DNA from: Symbiodinium natans
Taxonomy: Eukaryota > Sar > Dinophyceae > Suessiales > Symbiodiniaceae
Direction: 5' to 3'
Length of the DNA: 64,000 nucleotides
Assembly (NCBI GenBank): GCA_905221605.1
Contig: CAJNDS010002236.1
Coordinates: forward strand, 426,086 to 490,085
Below the pieces are notes generated by a model that did no database searches, was not told where the DNA came from, and saw only the letters and a program-made list of their open reading frames with translations. A program made the translations under genes and the position numbers. This document shows positions 30,891 to 42,303 of the stretch, piece by piece; position 1 is the first letter of the stretch; each line of letters opens with the position of its first letter.

Positions 30891-31660
30891 GAAATGGGTT
30901 CCATAAGCTTACTAGAAGGCTCCTGTCCTTGTGCTCGCAAACTCAAACACACCTGCTGTGCCCAGTACGGCTTTACGTGCCTGAGCTACACTCAACCTCT
31001 TGCATCAACGGCGACGACAACGATGGCCTCGACTGCAACGACCAGTACAAGGAGCCGCAAGCTGTGACCAGAATCTGGGGTTTCGGGTTTAGCGTCCCTC
31101 TTGGGCCTTGCAATCTGGTAGAGCACTGTAAGAAGCCTTTCTTTGATCGTTCACTTTCGGGCTTGGATTTCAGAAGCAGAAAGATTGAGGCTCTCTACCG
31201 TGTAGTCACCAGAGGCCTCTTGGAAGTACGGGCTTCGTAAGATGAGCCTCGGGCGGGCAGAGTTGACAATGCCCACAACGCTTCTTGGAGTTCTCCATTC
31301 GCCTGTCAGCTGTCAGCTAGCATGTGTCAAATACAGCTGAGTTAGCAGCACTTCGCAGCTGCTTCGAGGGTGCCAAAGGACATGCTGGTACTGCTGTATT
31401 CAACTTACCATGCTGGTGTATAGACGTTTTCGGAGTGTATGCAGTGCATTCACCGCACATGAGTGCACGATGCATGCAGGCATGCGAAATGCAGCACTCT
31501 CTTTGCCTCGGGTCGCTTTCCATGCTTGTCTTGTCCCTGCGCTTTATCCTTCAACATACAATGCACTAGTATTTTTTCGAAGTGCCAAGATGACTGAGCT
31601 TGTCTCGCCTTCGCGACAAGCTGCTGTAGCAAGCTCTGAGTGTGTGTGACAGGGCCACCA
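30891..31660. other. Spacer between PAN-like copies, possible exon
   Basis: Around 30990-31065 the plus strand reads STSCINGDDNDGLDCNDQY, acidic and cysteine-containing and possibly an exon, but without a recognised family. The rest shows no gene. Confidence 0.35.
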
Positions 31661-31674
31661 CGACACGTTTCGCG

Positions 31675-32055
31675 GCTGTGGACGGTGGGATCAATCGAGC
31701 ATGCCGCGGGGCATCATCTTCCGACAATGCTGCGTCCCACTACACCGTCATCTCAGGTCGTGGGGAGAGATCTCTGCAAAACCCTAAAACCCTAAAACCC
31801 TAAACCCTAAACCCTAAACTCTAAACCCTAAAACAGCAGTCGCTCTTGTGGCAGAGACGGGCAGGCATCCAGGAGCTTGGCGATTGCCAAACTGAGTGCA
31901 TTCAGGCGCACTTGTTGGGGATTTTGTGGAGGACATTTCTGGCGCTTGGATTCCATCTCCGTTTTGAGGTTGTTGGCTGTGTGGGCATCGAGTTCAGCAA
32001 GGGCAGATGTGAAGTTTGGAGCCGTCCGGAAGGAATCCAGGCTTCGATTGCAGCT
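31675..32055 (+). CDS. PAN/Apple-like cysteine module gene, copy 2 (three exons seen)
   Basis: Exon a at 31675-31755 encodes AVDGGINRACRGASSSDNAA then HYTVIS, with a GT donor at 31756. Exon b at about 31866-31918 encodes GIQELGDCQTECIQAH. Exon c at about 31970-32055 encodes VVGCVGIEFSKGRCEVWSRP then EGIQASIAA. The order is the same as in copy 1, with similar spacing. The intron between a and b again holds a CCCTAAA(A) array (31780-31836) that ends close to an AG acceptor. It is a diverged tandem duplicate of copy 1. The flanking exons are unknown. Confidence 0.62.
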
Positions 32056-32099
32056 TTGCTTGCAAGACAGATTTGTCCGCCTGCTGCACGGATGAGAGG

Positions 32100-33650
32100 G
32101 AAAGTGCAGCAGCTTGAGGCATTGAATGGCTTCACCTGTCAACGTCGCGCGGCTGCTATGCCCCCCAAAACCCTATTCCAACAAGGCCCCTATATGGGGG
32201 TTTGCGAAATTAGGGGACCCCCCAAAATAGATAACTAGTAGTATTTTCAGAGAATAAGGGTACCCCTCATGTCGGAAACCCCCATAATGTGGATGCAGGT
32301 TTGGTCTCAGCAACCCGTCGGCTGGGCATGGTGCTTCTGCCCTGAGCTATGGAGAGTTTAAAGTAATTCAGAGAGGCCGTGGAAGTGGGCGAGTTGGTCA
32401 TGCCTTGATTTCCGCCGAAGGCGGACGAACAGGGCGATCATGTCCATGCCCGATAGCACGGCACTCTTTTATGTAAAATGCATCCGACTGTTAAGGGAGA
32501 GGCGAAAAGGGAGATGTTAAATTCTCTCTCCTGCGGAGCATCTGAGTTTTGTAGGGCGTGGCCCTGGAAGAATCTTGCTTACAAGCTCACAGTAGCTTGG
32601 TAAACCCTTCGAGCCAAGCGCGTAGCAACCGTGCCTGTGCACGAGGGGGGCTGTGAAGTACACGCCAACGGTCGTGCAGTGGTCCATACAGTGCTGTACA
32701 GTGGAAGACGCTTCGTGGTGGTGGCAAACTGCTTCAGCATGTTGCCAAATCACTGGCTATTTCTAGTCTCAGTAAGCCAGCAGCTCACCAAGTAGCTGAG
32801 CCCCGTGCAGCGTTGGTCGTGAAACAAAATAGTAGTACCGTTGTTGAAGCTATGCTCCCTGCAGCGTACAAAGCGCTTTGGGCAACCCCTGCTGGCACTG
32901 CAAAGCTGGACCGAAGGCCTCCGCAGGTCTTCGACCTACCGGTTTGTCGGCCCAGATCCGCCATGCAAATGATCATGGCAAGCAGGGATTGAAGCTGTCC
33001 ACACGGACTAATCCACAGTCAAAGCACGTCTTCAGTCAGAGCTGTCCAAGAAGGTCAATGTCGTCGATCTTGGCGATTCTAACTTCTGGCAGTAGTTGTT
33101 CTTTGGTGATGTTTTACGACATAGCAGCGCGTCAGCTGTTCCATCGAAGGCAGGGCTGTAGCAGTTACAGCAAGAAGTGAAAAAGTGGACACCTTTGTGA
33201 GGCAAGCTGCATGTACCTTGGAGCTGCCGGAGCGGCAGGCCGGGATGCGTGGTTCAAGACACTTTGCAATCAGTTACAACTATCTTTGCGTCCTGTGTAT
33301 TCTGAATTCTTGAGTGGAAGGTGATGGAACTTCAAAAATGAAACAGCTGCCTAAGATGTTCTTCATGTCTTTCCTAGGTGCTAATTTCGACGCAGGTTCC
33401 GTGAATTCTTCGAACCTTACAGAGCCCACCTATTTTCGAGCCCGATCCCGAGACACGTGAGTTTTGCTTTCTCGGGTCGCATCAAAGTTCCATGACAGAA
33501 ATGCCGGTTTGCACTACACCGGCAGAAGGGTGGAATTTCATAGAGGCAAATCATGTTGATCCATGTCCGATTAGCTAGCTCTTTGGTGCAGGCTCCAGAA
33601 GTGTTGTGGTTTGATGATGGTATCGCTGCTTACAACTGCATTATTGAGGC
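32100..33650. other. No gene recognised
   Basis: Both strands show only short unsupported frames, and no repeats stand out. It would contain the 5' flank of the armadillo-type gene. Confidence 0.4.
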
Positions 33651-33851
33651 TTGAAGGATTTTGTGTCTTTTCTCTTGGCAAGGAAACAGTCGAAGCAAGC
33701 GTCCGGCTATTGCAGTTGCTCGCTGAAACTGTTGGGACTCAAGCCAAATCACTGTTTTGACGTTTGCAGCAAAATGCAGCAACGAAGAGCTACGTTGCCT
33801 AAGTTGAAGTACAAGTCCAAAGTGTTACACGCCAAAGTTTCGGCATCCATC

Positions 33852-35171
33852 ATGAGCGCACGGGCCCCTCGCAAACGGCTGCGAGGGAAGACTTCCACGG
33901 GAGCTGGCGGGCTCCTGAGTGCAGTGCCCTTCTTCGAGGATGTGGCCGCGCCTTTGACGATTGTGGACTTAGCCCGGCTGGCTGTCACCAACCGACACTT
34001 CCGTGCAAAGCCGTGGCCGCGGCTGGCCATTCCATGGAGGCAAGCAGCCTGCCGCCTGCGTGTGCCGAAGGAGGAGCTCATGCCTTTGCTCGACCGTCTT
34101 GGGGGAAGACTGTGGGGACCCGTGCGAGTGCGTGCGGCAGCGACGGCCGTTGGATCTGCAGACTTCTCCCGGCTGGTGGCGTGGGCTGAGGAGGATGCGC
34201 ATCGTGCAGCTTGGATCCTTACGGCCGTGCTTTCAGGCTGGTGGAAAGACATCGATGGCCACAGCCATACCGTGCGCTCATTGGCTTCGGCCTTGACCGC
34301 GCAGGTGCGCTCTGGGCACTTTGTGCCTTTGTCCACCGCGTGCCTTGTGTCGGCGATGATCCGCCGAGGCGACGAAGCAACAGAGGAAGTCGACGCAACG
34401 CTGAGCCAAGCAGGAATTGCTGACGTGTTGCTGCGCTTGCTGCAAGATGGCCCCGTGATCGCACAGAGAGTTGCGCTGGAAGCTATCTGCACTTCTTGTG
34501 AGTGGGGCTGCGACCCGCTCAGCTTCATACCGAACGGTGCTGTTCCAGTTGTCGTCTCCATCGCTCAGGCCGGTTGTAGTGAGAACATGCTGGCAGCTTT
34601 GAGAGTACTGGGCAAGTTCGGTGAAGGTGAAGCCGAGTTCCCCGAAGTTGTGTTTCCTCTGCTTGTTGATCTCCTGGCCCATGAATCCGACGACGTCAAG
34701 GAGGAGGCTACAAGTGCTCTCTGGTTCATTGTGCACAATCGTGAAAGCTATGCTCGCCAAGCATGTGAGCATGGCTGTCTCCCGAGCTTGCTGGCCCAAT
34801 TGCGCAACCCGAAGATCTTGCTTCAGCATCCTCTGTTTTGCCTGGAGGCCGTGCTGAAGCTGGCATCGATGCGGCCCGTGGCCGTCAAGCTGGGGCTGAT
34901 TGAGCTCTTGTTTCAGAGCCTTGAGGAGGAGGAAGACGGCTTCCATCTTGAAGTCATCCTGGAACTTCTGGAGACATGTGCCGCCTACGTGCCACAGGCG
35001 TTGCAGCAGCTTACGCGGGTCCGCAGAACTTCGACAGTTCGAAGGATCGTAGCCATAGCAAGGATGCCGGAGCGTTCGCATGGGGCAGAGGCGAGGAAGC
35101 TGCTTCAGCTCCTTGCCCAAGCAAACCCGCATATGACCAGGTTGATTCGGCAAGCAGGCTACCAACTCTGA
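33852..35171 (+). CDS. Armadillo/HEAT-type helical repeat protein
   Basis: The frame is open from 33651, but the ATG at 33852 (MSARAPRKRLRGK) is the best start. It gives a basic, nuclear-signal-like N-terminus and 439 residues. Next comes a short F-box-like segment (FEDVAAPLTIVDLARLAVTN). About six to seven armadillo-like helical repeats follow, with typical text such as GIADVLLRLLQDGPV, VVFPLLVDLLAHESDDVKEE, ATSALWFIVHN and LPSLLAQLRNPK. The middle-to-C-terminal part resembles importin-alpha/ARM proteins but lacks enough of the NLS-binding Trp/Asn ladder to call it importin. The gene is intronless, unlike its upstream neighbours. Probable role: adaptor or scaffold; partner unknown. Confidence 0.75.
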   Translation: MSARAPRKRLRGKTSTGAGGLLSAVPFFEDVAAPLTIVDLARLAVTNRHFRAKPWPRLAIPWRQAACRLRVPKEELMPLLDRLGGRLWGPVRVRAAATAVGSADFSRLVAWAEEDAHRAAWILTAVLSGWWKDIDGHSHTVRSLASALTAQVRSGHFVPLSTACLVSAMIRRGDEATEEVDATLSQAGIADVLLRLLQDGPVIAQRVALEAICTSCEWGCDPLSFIPNGAVPVVVSIAQAGCSENMLAALRVLGKFGEGEAEFPEVVFPLLVDLLAHESDDVKEEATSALWFIVHNRESYARQACEHGCLPSLLAQLRNPKILLQHPLFCLEAVLKLASMRPVAVKLGLIELLFQSLEEEEDGFHLEVILELLETCAAYVPQALQQLTRVRRTSTVRRIVAIARMPERSHGAEARKLLQLLAQANPHMTRLIRQAGYQL

Positions 35172-38100
35172 GCCACAACCGGAGCTTGGGGCTTGGCTAG
35201 GTAATCGGGGGGATTCTTGTGGGGTTGGGGCATGTGCCAACACATGCCGCAGGCAGAGGCCACCGGCTGCTCATGGAAAGAACCGAGGGTTTGCAATTTG
35301 GAGGTTAGGGGCTTGGGGGCTGGACTTGGGGCAGTGAGGGCTTCAGTCTTCCGGGTGGCTTAGCTGCCCAATGTACGCCTCTAGGCCCCCGAAGCCTGAA
35401 TCCGAACAGCAGTCGAAGCCCGCGGCCGAAGCCCCGAAGCCCTGAACCCTAAGTATGAACCACCTGTAGGGTGTCAGAGTATGTAACTCAATGTTGCGAG
35501 CGTGAAGAATCTGAGTGCTACTGGATGTGAAGCTGTCGGGTTTGGGGAACTCGTTGTTGCCTAGCTGCATGATGCAATGTTTAGATTTCCTTGCACCTCA
35601 TTCGCAGTGTCGATACACTTGTGTTCGTTTGTTATGTCTGGTTTTCTGCTACCCTCGAAGAATCTTCTGTGACAAGGCCGACCGGGGAACCTACTCGTGG
35701 ACTGGGCCATTGCCCTGGCAGTGGCTGTGCACTGAAGGTTACATCTTCCGCTTTGGCTTGATTTCTTGGATGTTTCTTTCGCCCTTCAGCTGTTGGTTCC
35801 ACTTGGTGAGCTTGCCGGAGTTGGATGCCGTCTTCTTGATGCGCGCAGCAGAGTGTGCACACATGGCACGGAGAGCGTATTCATGGATTGAGAGAGGCGC
35901 ACTGCAGGTTGAGATGATTCGGAATGTTGTGGCAAGAGGGCTTGCGCCTTTTTACCATGTGTGCGGTACCGGTAGCTGCCTCGGGCTGAACGACCAAGGA
36001 CCTTGATCAGATGGAGGAGGTGCACTGTCCAGTGCTGAGATCCTTCAAGTCTTTGCTGGACGCGGGAACTCAGTATGGTTGTGTCAGGTGTCAGCCAAAG
36101 ATATCTGATCAGGCCCGCGACTAGGAGCTTTGTTTCCCCCAAGTGGGCCGTGTTGTTATGACTGTGATGTGCTGGGAGATGGCTGGTATGATCTTTGCCA
36201 AGCTTCGCTTAGGGATTCTTGGCGGCATCTCGGGATTGAATGGCTGTGAGTGCGAAGTGCATCCTTTGTTCCACTCTCTCTCTCTCTCTCTCTCGAAGGC
36301 GAAAAGCGAGTCCAAGTCTAGACCGCCTGTCAGCAGCCCTGTCTAGCAAGCGGGCTCCCTTCCAAAAATTTTACCGAGGGTGACTGGGATCGGTCTTGAG
36401 ATAAAGGTTGTAGTGCGCGTATCAAATCAGTGTTTCCAAACCAGTGTGAGTGGAGGGCCGCAATATCTTGTCGACTGGGTTGCGTATAAAAAGCATGAGA
36501 ATGTTCATATACCCTAGGCGGATCTAGGCGGCACGCGATTCTGAAGCAGATACTGCTGTCGAGTATAAGCCTCTGTCATGGCGAGCTCGGCCCAATGTAT
36601 TCTGGGCGCTCCGACACGTCGTTGAGGAAATTGTATATAATTGTGGGAGGCGGATTCGCGTCAGACGCTGAGTTGGCACGTGCCTCATCTTCAACAGAAT
36701 TCCCCGCAGATTGTTCACAGCCAGCATGTTCGGTGCAGGCGATCTTGAGATGCTGGGGCATGCTGATATATGCTGACGGAAGGTTTGGAGGCTGGCGCGT
36801 GAAGCACCTCTTTGCATCAGAGAGAGAGCGCGGGAGAGAGGAACAAACACTGGACCAACCAGACTTTGACCGGACCACTTGGCCGTCGCGGCCGGGTTCC
36901 CTCTCCAAGGCCTAAAGTGCGTAGAAGAAGAAGAGGAAGAAGAAGGAGGATGGAAGAAGAAGAATAAGAAGAAGAAGAAGAACACTGCACGGGGAGATGG
37001 CCTTCTGCCTAACCCTCAGAAATGAATGGAAAAAGAGAGAGGGAGGAGAGCGTGCCCGTGCGTGTGCGCGCGTGCAGCTTTTTTGAAGCTGTGTTTTTGG
37101 GCTATCGTAGTCATCCAATCGAAAATCTCTCAAGGAGCGAGTTGGAGAACCAGGAGTTTATTCAGGCACAAACCGATGAGGGACGAGGGCGCGAGGGCTG
37201 AGCGACGAAGACTGTGGGCGCAGGCCTTTGTTCATACCATTTCAACAACAAAGATTCGGAGCAAGATGCTGTGGCTTAGTGCAGCCGCCCTTGCTTATGT
37301 TGAAACCTGGGAGCCATGCCATGCAGTGGGACTGGGACTCACTCAGGGATGGCAGCTGTTCGTGCCAGGACTTGTGCCTGCCAAGTGCGAGGAGAACCTG
37401 AAGAGACGGCCTCAGATCATGCCTGCGCAGTGAAAGAGAGTCGTATGCATGGTGTGCCGATCGCTGCACGAGGGCAAAGCACTTCACAGTGCCACGACTT
37501 CAGCAGGGCTTTGCTTATGCGAACTCTGTGTGTGGTCTTGCCAAGAGGCCTTTCTCATGAGCTCTTCTGCGCGCCTTGTCTGCATCTTTCTTCCAACTTT
37601 GTGCTGCGGAGTGCAGAAGCTGACTTGCCAGAGGGAATTGAGAGCGGAAGTGCAGGTCTTGATTATCAGATCCAATCAATCCTGATGTGGTGGATGACCA
37701 TGTTTTCAGCGGTGCTCATGCAGGCGCATTGCGTGTCCACTGTTTAGCTCCTTGCAAAAGAACCTCTCCAATTTCACACCTGGTGCTGCTCCGTCAGCCA
37801 ACGATCTCAACTTTCGAGTCGCTGACGTCAGCCAATGCAGCCGAAAGCAGCCGAAGCAATGCAACAGAAGTCGTAGCACGTCTTCAGTGCAGGAGCCTGA
37901 GACGTCGCAGGCGAACCCACATTTTGCCTCACACACAGGACGCAAGAACCGACGTGACCGAAAGAACAGAAGAAACACAGCGGCCGAGCCCTGAAACAGA
38001 ATCTCTAAAATCATGCCTTTACCGCAGCGAAACTGCAAAAGCGCGCAATGCAAGACGTACGTTCTCATGCACCTCCCTGAACTTCGTTGCCTTCGCGACG

Positions 38101-38455
38101 GCTCCTCCAAACGCAACCTTCTCAAACCAATGTCGTCGTTTTCCTATGGGACGAAAACATCTGCGCCGGAGCGCAGGTCGTTTTGTGGGGCGTGGCCTGT
38201 TTTTGGGCGCCGTCCCAGGCAACGAAAAAGCACAGTCCTTCAAGGGATGCAGATGTATGCGGCATCCGTCTGGGGATCAGCGCTGTCATGCGCAGTCTGG
38301 GTGTTGACATTTTGTTCTTGGTGTCGTGCCGAGGATGAGAGCTGTCCTTGTTTGCTCGTACCGTCTACTCTCTCACTCTGAAGGTTAACTCTTGCTGTTT
38401 ACTCTAGATGCAAAGCCAGCAAAGCCGTGAAGTTCATGGCGCTGCAAACGTGGTA
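35172..38455. other. No firm gene; simple repeats
   Basis: A plus-strand frame at 35515-36006 (163 residues, Trp/Cys-rich, two hydrophobic stretches) is the best candidate but has no recognised domain. A (TC)n run lies at about 36270-36295. A purine GAAGAA tract lies at about 36925-36985. Frames at 37026-37433 and 37687-38307 are unsupported. Confidence 0.35.
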
Positions 38456-40100
38456 TCATGCTTGTGGCCAGCCTGCAGAAGCTGTGCAAGGCAATCGACA
38501 ACCCTTGAAGGCTGTTAACTGCATGAGCCAGCGCCGCCGAGACGTTCTCTGGGGGGTCAGATCCCACACATTCATCTGCGTGTTTCCGGCGACTTGATTG
38601 TGGCTCCTTAAGCAGTAACCCACTTGCTTTGCCATTGACCAAACTAGATCCAGCAAATCCCAGCAGTCCTGGTTGAGAAGCATGCACGGCAGCCCTTCAC
38701 GACGGTTGGGGAGGTTCTCACGAAAGTAGGAATTCAGCCGCATCCAGTCATTGTACCTGGTCACGTAGATCCAAGGACTCTTGGTAACAACTGGCCTGCA
38801 AATGACATTTGGATCAAGGTAGCCATCTGTCGTCACCACTGTCAGACATGGATGTTGGGGATCAACACGTCCCTCCTCAGCATCCTGAACCAAAACGTCA
38901 ACGAACATGTCGATGCTCTTGAAGAGGTCGATCTCGATGACGTGGTCAAGAAGCTCCTGCAGCACCTGTCGAGTCGAATCAGTGCAGATCGCAGTCTTGA
39001 CGACCTTGATGAAGGTGGTGACGTGGCCAAGGACTGTCTTGTAGCTCTCCGCGCTCCTTGCTGGCAACAGACTTTCCACCACACCTCGAAACAGTTCCCG
39101 AACCCTGACATCAGGAAATCCGTATGGGCTGGAAGGTGCTGCGACTGCCGCCAAAAGGATAGCTGGCACTCCAAATTCCACCCACGCAGCAATGTTCGCA
39201 TTCGTGGCGACCATCCCTTGCTCTAATCGTCCAGGAAGAGGTTGCCCTCTCAACGATCGCAGCGCATGGCACGTCGTGCGCAATGCAGTCATCCCATTGC
39301 CAACGGGAATATTGATGCCCGATCTCTGGTACGGAAGGGAAAAGTGATCTTGAGGTCGCGACCATGGAACATGCGGAGGAATGGGCCTCTGCTGTTGTCC
39401 GTCCATGCTGGTTCTAGGACCGGCGGAGCCGAGTCCCTTCCCCAGATGCAGGTCCGAGCCGGCGTAGCCGAACCCCTCACTGCGATTGGGTTTAGGGCCG
39501 GAGGATCCGAACCCCTCTCCCTGTGTAGGACAAACAGTTACACAAATGCCTTGAAACTTGTTCTGCACCTGACTGTTATTGCAACGCAAACTGACATGAA
39601 CCAGCACACATGCAGCTGCCACATGAACACTTTGAGCAGAGGCCCTGCGGATGTTACGAGCTTCGTCACGCCATGCAGTGTGCAACAATTTCGCCATGTA
39701 TGGTGTGTAGTTTCCTGCCTCCTTGAGCGCCTGACCTCTCGGTGTACCGTGTGCATGCGTGTTGTCGCATGTGACCCCTTGGAGGTTCAACATAGTCGAC
39801 ACGTTCGTAGCAATACACCATGCTTTGAGTAAAGGAATGCCGTCCTTGTCAACAACACCCATCATGCAACCATCCATTCGCGCGACACGCAACGAATGTT
39901 GTTTTATGAGGGCTTGGACTTCGGGCCAACTCCAATACAAACACGTTTTAGGCAACTCAAAAGCGATTTTGGGGGAAAATACCGCCAGCTTAGAGCTTTG
40001 AGCAAATCCCTGAATTTCTTCCGATGTTCGTTTCCCTTTTCAGTCAAGTGCCATCGCAAGAGCTCTACGAAGGGGCGTGTGTCTCAAGCTTGGGGAGTGG
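38456..40100 (-). pseudogene. Decayed retroelement-type polyprotein fragment
   Basis: The minus-strand frame is open from 40017 or so down to 38456. It lacks an ATG in its upstream part, and a TGA lies near 40040. Just upstream, in another frame, it reads RPFVELLRWHLTEKGNEHRK, which points to a frameshifted longer ORF. The segment RMDGCMMGVVDKDGIPLLKA, followed by CDNTHAHGTPRG and SGNY-like EAGNYTPYMAKL, is the pattern seen in dinoflagellate retroelement polyproteins upstream of RT. Then come three imperfect repeats of a Gly-rich GLGSAGP/GFGSSGP motif and about 280 residues of unknown type. No RT, integrase or RNase H is present. It is best read as a degenerate mobile-element remnant. Confidence 0.55.
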
Positions 40101-40410
40101 CTGAGACCCCGGCAAGGTGATTGCATCCGCATTTCCGGTTCCGCAGGACCGGGCAGAACAGAAGCATCAGGTTGGAAGAGCTAGACCTCTGGGATTCGAG
40201 CGAAGGTGCAGCTCAACTTGCCACGGCCACGTCTACGTCTGCGCCGAGGGGCCTAACACAATGGCACTGCGCTGCTTTAGCTGGTCTCTGGTGCTTTCCT
40301 GAACCCTCCATTCCTCAGGTCGTCGCCAGGCGATCTGTTCCTACATCCACAGCTGCTCCACGGCATGCAGGCGCCGCTCCTCAAGGCGCTCTCTGCGAGG
40401 TGGGGCAACC

Positions 40411-40446
40411 CTAAGCCCTAAACCCTAAACCCTAAACCCTAAACCG
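40411..40446. repeat. CCCTAAA array
   Basis: About five CCCTAAA units. Confidence 0.85.
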
Positions 40447-41362
40447 TGAAGCTGTACAGTGCGGGGTGGGAGGGGGAGGGGTGGGGGGCGTTCGGGGAAT
40501 GGGGAGTCTAGCCAGTGTTTTGCAAATGCTCTGCAATCAAGCGCCGGGATGCCGTGGGGCGTGTTTCTGGGGATGGCAAGTTTGCACAAGAGTGCACTTT
40601 GTAGACTGTATTGGTATGTTTCAAGCGCCGGGTGCTACGGATGAGGAGTTCACATCGAAATGCGTTTTTGCAAATGCTCTGCCTGGATTGAGCGTGCCAC
40701 TCGCAGGTACAGAAGGCTGGAAGTTTCATGTTAGGGGGTCGCCGGAAGGCAGTGGAGAGCCATGGCCAATGAAGACATTTCCAGCGGCCTTGCGTAAACG
40801 TACACGCCTAGTCCTAGATTGAGCGAGCACTGAGCACGCTCAATTCTGTGTGAACTTCGACACTGGCACCCCAAACTCCCAAACAGGAACCAAATGCGGG
40901 GGGTTGAGGATGGGGGAAGGGATGGGGGCAGGTTGCTTTGGCTTTTCAGGCTCGAAGAAGGTGAGAGGGTCAGGCCCGGATCGGTGGGGCCCAAGTAGGG
41001 AGACGAAAAAACCGAGCAGAAGTCGCGTGCGTAGTGTCCCAGTGGAACGTGCAACAAGTGTTTTGGGAGCCATAGCTACCGCCAGTGCCGGGCATCTGAT
41101 CACCTTTGTCTGGGGCCCCGGGCTTCGTCTCAAGGCGCCAACTACCAAGAACAGGGCACCTGTGAATCAAGAGAAGAGGTTGCGGTGCAGCTGCAATGAA
41201 CCTCTATAGCAGGTCCCTGAAAAAGCCCCCTGGAAAAATCGGCTCAGTTCCTGAGGATTCTGGTGGTCGGTGGAAGTGCGTGCGCTGCACTCGACAGGCT
41301 CCGCATCCCTGGAAAGTTCACCCGATTCTCCTGGTTGGTAGCTGAATTCCAGTTCCCTGGGC

Positions 41363-41965
41363 ACGGTAATCCTTCCCCCTTTGCCTTCTTCTGGTCGGTT
41401 GTTAGCTGAAAAAAACTTTTTCCAGCTCCCTGGGCGCGGGCGACGTGTTCATGCCAAGATGGTGTGAGTTTTTCAGAGGGCTGCTGCACGTGCTGGACAG
41501 AGCGATCATGCCGATGCTTGCGTTGAAGAACAAGGTACACAAGCGACAAGCAATCATCTTGCTGGGTACTTTAGCTGTGCCGTGAGGCATGGTGGGCAAC
41601 CTGCCTTGCCGGGTATGGCATGCCATAGCTTGCAAGGGGACATATCTATACACATCCTGCCTTCTTCTGGTCGGTTGCCAGCCGAAGAAAATCTTTTGCC
41701 GCTCCCTGTGCATGGTAATCCTTCCCCATATGATTTCTTCTGGTCGGTTGTTAGCTGAAGAAAAAATCTTTTTCCAGCTCCCTAGGCGTGGTAATCCTTC
41801 CCCACAAGCCTTCTTTTTGTCGGTTTTGAGCTGAAGAAAATCTGTTGCCAGCTCCCTGGGCGCGGTAATCCTTCCCCCTTTGCCTTGGATTCTGGTCGGT
41901 TGTTAGCAAAAGAAAGTCTCTTTCCAGTGGAAATGGTAGCCTGGCAATGTTTCCCATATGCCTGA
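41363..41965. repeat. Dispersed and tandem 75-bp repeat
   Basis: The unit TTCTGGTCGGTTGTTAGCTG, then AAGAAAATCTTTTCCAGCTCC, then CTGGGCGCGGTAATCCTTCCCC is present as one copy at 41363-41440. Four copies in tandem follow at about 41655-41960, with TCGGTT anchors at about 41671, 41744, 41820 and 41896 (spacing 73-77). The last unit decays. Copies are 80-90% alike by eye. Confidence 0.8.
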
Positions 41966-42257
41966 AGAAACTCTTTTTCCAGCTTGGACTTGGCTGTTGT
42001 TATTATGTGTTATTGCACGCTGCCAAGTTTTGGATTCACAGGTCGGAGATGGAAACAATCATGCCTTGTTTGGGGTGTGGCTGAAGCAGATGTTCCGAGC
42101 CCAACAAACCGTGCCCCCACCCTACCACCTTGCAAGCCACGCTATAGCGGTCAGGTCTGTTGTCAATCTGTGAGACTCCGCAAAGCCGTTCGCATTATAC
42201 GACTGTGCACGCAAGCATCGACGGCAAGCTCGAACGAGCACTCGACAATCACATTGA

Positions 42258-42303
42258 CATCATCATCATCATGATGATGATGATGATGATCATCATCATC
42301 ATC
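42258..42303. repeat. Palindromic CAT/ATG microsatellite
   Basis: (CAT)4 is followed by (ATG)6-7 and again by (CAT)4. CAT and ATG are reverse complements, so the block can fold back on itself from either half. Confidence 0.9.

Noticed and set aside
34278-35243. 321-codon minus-strand ORF
   Set aside because: It is antisense to the armadillo-type gene and has no motif.
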